A stretch of DNA of 64,000 nucleotides from contig NC_136010.1 of the NCBI RefSeq assembly GCF_048128805.1, positions 16,190,480 to 16,254,479 on the forward strand. Reading direction: 5' to 3'. Made by a program: the position numbers and the translations under genes. This DNA comes from Centroberyx gerrardi (Eukaryota; Chordata; Actinopteri; Beryciformes; Berycidae). This document shows positions 57,775 to 64,000 of this stretch, piece after piece. Position 1 is the first letter of the stretch, and the number at the start of each line of letters is the position of its first letter. Under the pieces are notes generated by a model. It was not told the DNA's origin. It did not search any database and saw only the letters and a list, made by a program, of their open reading frames with translations.

Positions 57775-58452
57775 TGCAGCCCAGCAATCGCACCACACTC
57801 TTACAATTGCAGCACAGTTCCCAGATTATCCCATAATAGCAAAAGAGAAGAGCTTTGTCCACAGCAAACAACGCAGAAGACTTCAAAAACAACAGAAAGA
57901 ATATGAAAAAACTAGTTTGACACTATGAGTCAGTCAACTAATTGATTTGGTCTCAGAGGGATCAGAGAGATGAGATTAATATTGTGTAATTATAAAAGGG
58001 CTTTTATGAAAACACACAGGAGAACACTGATCTGGCTTCATTAATTTCCTCTCCTCGGTTCCAATCACAATGAGGGACGGATGAATAGGACAATTACGTG
58101 GGAATTATATGTCCGAGGACATTATCATCGCCGCACCCTGAAAGCTGTGGGTTACCATGGCAACCTTTCTCGACTGAAATATTTCAGCTACTCTTAGTAA
58201 TTACACAGAACCTAAACTGGGTGGCCCAAGTAACCTGTCATCTTACTTGTCCAATCATGGCTGTGATGTCAAACGCTGTTCAGACGGACCAGAGAGCACA
58301 GTGAATAATTTGGGCAGTAACCTGAAAGACTGCATTACTGTGTATTCGTCTAAGCACAGTGGGAGACTTTATGTGTGCCTGACTCGCTGAAATATTCGGA
58401 CACTTTTAGGTATTTGACAGTGAGATATTGGAAACATAAAGGCACTCTCTAC

Positions 58453-58484
<32 letters not shown>

Positions 58485-58684
58485 ACGAGTGAAAAAGCAC
58501 GTGGCCCCGCCAAATCTCCAGTGACACCGCGACATCGTCATGAGAGAAACAGCTATGGAATCTCGGTCTTATGTCACTACTTGGCAACAATGCGTAACAA
58601 TGTGTGTTTGTGTGTGAGTAGGCTACTCACCCCTCTCGCAGTGAGAGCCTTTCTCTGAACCCCGATTTTTAAGAGATGCCATAA

Positions 58685-59003
58685 AATCATCAATCATCAT
58701 CAATTAATCGAAAAAAAAAACAAATTGCAATATGAACTTCTGCAATTTCCAAATCGCAGAGGCTGTAATTAATTGCTTAAGAGAGAGGGGCGTCCAAAAT
58801 GGATTTCTGAACAAGCTGTTTCAGTGCTCCAGGTAGTTTTTGGTCCATGAATCAAGTACAATATTGGTGAAAACGTTTCATCATACTCAAACTCAGTAAA
58901 TTCTAAAAGAAATTATGATGATATGAATCGCAGTTTAAATCGCAATTGCAATATTCTGTCAAATAATGGCAATTTGATTTTTTGTCAATATCGTTCAGCC
59001 CTA
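58685..59003. mobile_element. hAT-like element relic with a TAGGGCTGAACGAT end
   Basis: The right end, reverse-complemented, reads TAGGGCTGAACGATATTGAC, the kind of terminus seen on the hAT element at 53924-54742. The body repeats AATTGCAATAT and AAATCGCAG motifs of a common fish repeat. No left terminus or target duplication was found, so the left limit is approximate. Confidence 0.5.
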
Positions 59004-60444
59004 CTAAACAATCATCTGCACTCGCTCTCTTTCCCTTTCCACATCCACCAGCATCCAAACACAACACACACACACGCACAAAAGCCAACTGTCAGTCACC
59101 GTCAGCCCTGAGGCGACCCCTCAGAGTCGTTTATTACCCATCATCCCTTGAGTACAGTCTTTCCGCCCCAGTACTGTCTGGGAGACAGATCACTCAGGCT
59201 CCCCCCCAACAACCCCTGGTGAGGCTGCGCTGACAACCGCACTCCCATCATTTCACCCCCTCCCATCGCCCAACAGCACCCCACCTTCCCCCACCTCGAC
59301 ACAGTGGAATCCCAACGACACTCTTTCTGGGTGCAGCACCTCATCTTCATCCCCGCACCACTATCAAATTTCCCAGTGTCTCTTTCCCTGTACTCTCTCC
59401 CTCTCACTCTGTCTGTGTCCATGTCTCTCCCTCTCTCATTCCGCCCCGAACCATATTGATCTGGCTTCTCCTGTCTGTTGCCCTGAAAGACTCGAGTCAG
59501 ACAGAGGCAGTCTCTCATCTAATGGCTCTTTGATTTATAATGGCCAGCGAGCTGCGGAGCCACTTCGGAGCCACACAGGCATCAATTGTATCTCAGAGAC
59601 TCATGACAGCGTCTAAACTGACAGACCTGCCAAAAGGCACGCGCACACACAGCAAGGGCATGGCTCACCGCTGCTTTTTTATGATGAACACGAGGAAAAG
59701 TAGGGTGAAGTAGGACGAGAAGGAATGGAGAGAGCAATGGTGGTGGAGAAGAGGGAGAGAGAGGCAGACCGCTACCATTAGTTTACACCTTGTCATCTAC
59801 ACCTACATCCCTTCATCTCTCTCTTTATGTCTCCTCTCACCTCACCCTTTCTCTTTCCTCCCCGAGAAGCAGGAGACAGTAATGAGCGCACTGACCTTGA
59901 TCTGCCTTTCATTTATCACCCTGACGGTTAAAACCTCCGTAATCACACTCTGACACGAGAAAGGAGACCGGGTCCATAAAAAAAAAAAAATCCAGAGAGA
60001 AACACAGATACTGAATAAATAGAGACAGAAGTAAGAACATCTAGGTCTAATACCTAGGGACTTGAAACCACAGTGAAATGAAAAAGCGATATTGTTCAAA
60101 ACAGCAAATGTAGGAGCAGGCTCCATTATCACAGAAAGGACAATAAAATCTTTCCTTTAAAAGTCTGTACCCCTAGATAATCTTTATCCCTGCATGTGAT
60201 ATGGTTGAAATATTGGGCTACTGGAGCATGTCTTTCCACAGGAGGTTGGTTGTCACATCATGCTCATCATTAAGAGGATCTATCTCCACACACACACAAG
60301 CATAGGGCAGAAAGAGGAAATATTTAGTCTCTGTACAACAACAGCTGCTCTGGGATCTAGAACAGATCCCCAATCTCTGACAATCAGCAGATTTCTCTCA
60401 CAGAGTAATAGGGCTCCAACTCCCACTTTACCACAGGGCTTATC

Positions 60445-60445
<1 letters not shown>

Positions 60446-60486
<41 letters not shown>
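60446..60486. repeat. (CA)n microsatellite
   Basis: About 20 uninterrupted CA units. Confidence 0.95.
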
Positions 60487-60490
<4 letters not shown>

Positions 60491-63400
60491 TATATATGCT
60501 CACCGACACACGTACAGAGGGATCAACAGCTATCCAATCACGTACAGTAGCATCTGGCCCCAGATTACAATTCTACATTCATCCATTTCCCATCACGCTC
60601 CAATCCATCATCATAACCAGTCAAACTTCGTTCAAAAATGACGAAACCCCCCATCCAAGTGGAGCCTCCTGTGGAGAATATTTGTTGTGTTGTCTAGGAA
60701 TGAGCGGTGGCTGAAGTTTAACTGGTATCATGGCTTCCCAGGGGCTGGGGGAGGAGGAGGGGGGGTAAGTCATCTTGTCAGGCCTGTCCTCGCTCTCCCC
60801 CTAAATCAGGTCACTGGGCACAGCAGGCACACTGACATGTCTCCCACACTAAGTGGGAGGATTTCACCAGCTCCCACAGATTAGGACCATGAGATTTTGG
60901 GGGATAAGACAGGACAGAGACTGAGAAGTTGGAAAGAGGATGAGAAGGAAGCAGAGGGTGGAAAAGTGATGAAGAAAGTCATCGTGACTCTCAAGGGAGC
61001 ACAAAGTGATTCAGAATGGAAATGAGCGAAGGAAAAAAAAAGAGTTAGAATTCAGTTGAGCAGCTTTGCTAGGAAGTCTGAAGCATGAGTGAGGCGAGTG
61101 TGAAAGCACAAACTTAGAGCAGCGATGTGCTGCATTAACAGTTGTCAGTACAAATACAGTGGTGTAAGCTATGTGGGACACATGGGCAGTTAAAAATAGG
61201 CCCTTCTGGTTTCCGTCCATCTAATGATACACTGTCACGTCAACAAGTGGAGCAAATGAAACACAAACAAGGCCTGACGAGTTAATATCAGAGTACCATC
61301 AACCCTGTGGAGTCCCAGCCTAAAACAAGCGATGCGAGAAAGAGATCTAGTTCTCTGTGCCCTGAGAAATCCAGAGAACAGGACATTGCCATGGCAACAA
61401 CGCTGATCTATATAGCTAATATAGTAGGTGGGTCATGGAGATGGACTATAAAGGAGTACTTTTGCTTTCACTAGAAGCACAACTCTGAGGGATGTGTACT
61501 TATAAATCATGTCTCCACGCTCAAATGGCCATCCTAGAGTGAATAAATCAGACAGCGTCCCCATCCCATACATGAGCTGCCTCGTCCTCTTCTCCTTCAC
61601 ACCTCCACATGGGAGCACAGGGGCGAGTAACAAACCACACACACATGCACACTGCACACACATTCATGCATTTACACATATGCATGACTTCAAACACAGC
61701 ACTATTTTTGAGAGAGGGGTTAAGTCTATAAAACCCTCCTGAGTCGTTGTGTGCATGGTGGGTGGACAGGAGAGGAGCAGGGGGTCAGGTATGGAACAGC
61801 CACTGAACTGAGACCTTTTTCTTACAGTATGACTAAAGGCCATTACAGCTCAGCAGCCCACTACAGAGATATGAGAAGTCACAAGAGAACAGTCAGAGGT
61901 TACAGTAAGTCTGATGCTACGAAATGATAAAGGGATGATAAATAGATGATTCAAATTTCAGATTCATCATCGACCCAGTGACTGCACACTGGCCTCTCTA
62001 ATTCACAGCTTCCCCCCACTACTGCTACCGGTACAAGGGGACTTTTATGAGGCACGGTGCAGTGAAGTATGGCTCTGCTTGTCTGGATGCAGTGCGGTAC
62101 AGTAGCCCAGGGCCTTACTGTAAAGGAGGCAGCTACAGCTTGGCAATTAGGGCAACACACAGACAGGAAAACAAGGGGGTTTACAAATCTGCCTGTGGAG
62201 ATGACTGCCCAACTGTCCTAGAAACTACTGAAGCCTGCCTAGCAGCCCTCAATGGAGGCTTTCACTGTGAAATGTTAAAACCCAACTGGCCATTTTGCAC
62301 AACAATCAGTCCAAAGTTGAGGAGGAGAGCCCATCTTTTCCTCCCAGTCCATTTGAAATGAAAGGGCTGCAGCTAACAAACACTAACACACCTCCGGTAC
62401 CAAGGGAGATTTCTAACTGTTGGTGCTGGAAAAAAGTACTCCAGCTCTTTCCATTCTCACTGGGGAAGGCCTTAACAAACATAAGTCTGCTCCATGAGTC
62501 ATCAGCACTCATCGCCTGAAATAGCATGTCATTTTCAAAACAATTTTCAATCATTCCCCTGTCCTAAAAACTGCATAAAATAATGGGGATTATGCAGTTT
62601 AATCTTCTGGATTCAAGAGTGATCACTCTTCGAACTGACTAAGGGTCTCTGAAGTGTGAATGCATTGATTATTTTACCATATATTGATTGGTCGGATTAA
62701 CCAATCATTATGATGGACAGGACCAGTTAAATAACTGGCCATGTGGTTGACAACATGATTGATTAATTGCTGATTGATTGATGACTGACACTTCAAAGGA
62801 TAATGAGCACTAAAGTCTCCATAAGCCAACCGTGCACCAACCTCCACATGGACGCACACACACTAACGCATGCATACTCACACACACATGCAAACACAAG
62901 CATAAATTGTTCTGTTGCTAAGCCTGGTCACTTATGTGTTCAGTATTCCATCTGAAGCAGGGACCGCAAAATGACTTTACTCATGTCAACGTTGTTTACA
63001 TTACACTCCGACGCTAACATTTTACAGCAGCCTCTAAAGTGTTCCACTGCAACCACAGAAAAACATTCAGCTGCGACCAAAAACACGGCCGACCAAATCA
63101 TGCCGTTTCCCAAATAAAACACTACCCCACACTTAGAAACATTTCACAGACAACCGAAAGGCACCTCTCACGGCCGCAGAATTACACCTCTGGATAAAGC
63201 CAAAGTCTCCCCCAACAGCACAACAGGAGGAAGTGGCAGATCTAGAGCACGACCACTGTATCCAGCTGTACATAACACGTGTTTGTGGGATAGGGGGTGT
63301 TTTTACTATGAAGGGAAAATGGGATGATTGGAGGGTGGATGGGAAGGTATACAGTGTGTGTGTGCATGTGCATGTATGTCTTCGTCTCAGATTTAACTTT

Positions 63401-63908
63401 TTACATCCTAAGTACCTAAGCCTCTATCCCTGTTCTGTCTCTTGCCCCCCTCCCCACTTGGACCATTGCTCTCCGTTATCAGAGCAGAGTGGTGGTACTG
63501 GGTGTGGTGGGAGGGTCGTCCCTGTGCCCACCACACCACCCTGCATCTGTTCCAGGCAGGATGGACGTCAGCATGTGGAGGGGAGCGTCCCCCAGGCTGC
63601 TGACAGTCTAAGTGTCCCAGCGGGGGACAGCCCTGCCCTGTACGGGTCATGGCGATGCCCATTCTAGTTCCAGTTCAGTCCAGTCTAGTCCAGAAAGGGG
63701 GTAGATGTACAAGGGGTGGGGGCGGAGACGGGCGGGTTGATGGAAGACAGGGGTGAAGGGGCCGAGGGTGAGGAACAGGGGGTAACTGAGAATCTCCTCC
63801 CCTCCCGCTGATCTTCTGTGCTGATACATACTGGACTCTACCCAACATACACACAGCGACAGAAAGGTCACTGTACACTCGACACCGACGCATCTTTTTT
63901 GTTTAATT

Positions 63909-63916
63909 TGACGTCA
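63909..63916. promoter_or_regulatory. Perfect CRE palindrome TGACGTCA
   Basis: The full cAMP-response element consensus lies 14 bp upstream of a plus-strand ATG at 63931. CREB/ATF factors bind this sequence, usually within about 200 bp of a transcription start. Function is inferred from the match and position only. Confidence 0.45.
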
Positions 63917-63930
63917 GAATCATTTTCAAA

Positions 63931-63993
63931 ATGTCACTTGGCTCCAAAAAGGCAGCGTCAGCAATGGGAGCTTTCCAGCAAGGAGGATCTGAG
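63931..63993 (+). CDS. Possible first coding exon of an unidentified gene (runs off the window)
   Basis: An ATG with A at -3 (CAAAATGT) opens 21 codons beginning MSLGSKKAASAMGAF and closes at a consensus donor, GAG|gtaagct, in phase 0. I do not recognise the peptide. It is polar, with lysines, alanines and a Gln-Gly stretch, and has no signal peptide. If real, it would be transcribed divergently from fgd3. The support is one start context, one donor and the adjacent CRE, so chance is not excluded. Confidence 0.35.
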
Positions 63994-64000
63994 GTAAGCT

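Larger units (their letters stand above)
55314..63930. other. fgd3 5' intron or intergenic DNA, no secure exon
   Basis: About 8.6 kb in which no exon could be joined to fgd3. It holds TG tracts (55754-55780, 56072-56107, 57745-57766), CA tracts (57555-57585, 60446-60486), a hAT-like relic (about 58685-59003) and many short open frames without domain content. The missing first exon or exons of fgd3 should end in phase 0 and may lie here or beyond the window. Confidence 0.5.

Noticed and set aside
58624-58677. Minus-strand ATG (MASLKNRGSEKGSHCER) with donor GGG|gtgagt as fgd3 exon 1
   Set aside because: It ends in phase 1, whereas the exon at 55313 needs phase 0. It also abuts a repeat relic.
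60730-60766. Plus-strand ATG with 12 codons and donor ggtaagt
   Set aside because: The peptide is a Gly/Glu run from a purine-rich tract with no partner exon; a chance donor is more likely.

Overview
This is vertebrate, almost certainly teleost fish, nuclear DNA. Its genes are split by GT-AG introns. It is rich in dinucleotide microsatellites and in short hAT, Tc1-like and tRNA-SINE copies of the kinds common in fish. Five protein genes are recognisable by joining exons by eye: wnk2 (first coding exon, minus), ninj1 (plus), card19 (minus), susd3 (minus) and fgd3 (minus). Human 9q22.31 carries the same genes in the same order and relative orientation, which separates this locus from the paralogous WNK1-NINJ2 pair.

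Layout: 342-995 is the first coding exon of wnk2, and the rest of that gene lies left of the window. From 996 to 8442 there is the wnk2 5' flank and the unresolved 5' end of ninj1. Two ninj1 coding exons lie at 8443-8680 and 10918-11060, with a probable 3'UTR exon at 13027-13260. card19 runs tail-to-tail with ninj1 (CDS 14492-18928, six exons including a 7-nt first coding exon, 186 aa). susd3 follows (20030-24290, five exons, 317 aa). A repeat-rich gap of about 11 kb with no recognisable gene spans 24.3-35.6 kb. fgd3 occupies 35661-55313 with 18 joined exons (889 codons; the N-terminal start is not found). From 55.3 to 63.9 kb no convincing exon was found. The last 70 bases may hold the first coding exon of an unidentified plus-strand gene, directly behind a perfect CRE palindrome.

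The genes do not form one pathway. WNK2 is a kinase of the ion-transport family, NINJ1 ruptures plasma membranes in lytic death, CARD19 is a membrane-anchored CARD protein, SUSD3 is a single-pass sushi protein, and FGD3 is a Cdc42-type exchange factor. No operon-like, CRISPR, phage or bacterial system is present. The most noteworthy items are: an FGD1-like proline-rich N-terminus on fgd3; a GC-AG intron and a one-residue-shorter FYVE loop in fgd3; the 7-nt coding exon of card19; several non-autonomous DNA transposons with intact target-site duplications; a pure 218-bp CT tract; and the possible new gene start at the right edge.
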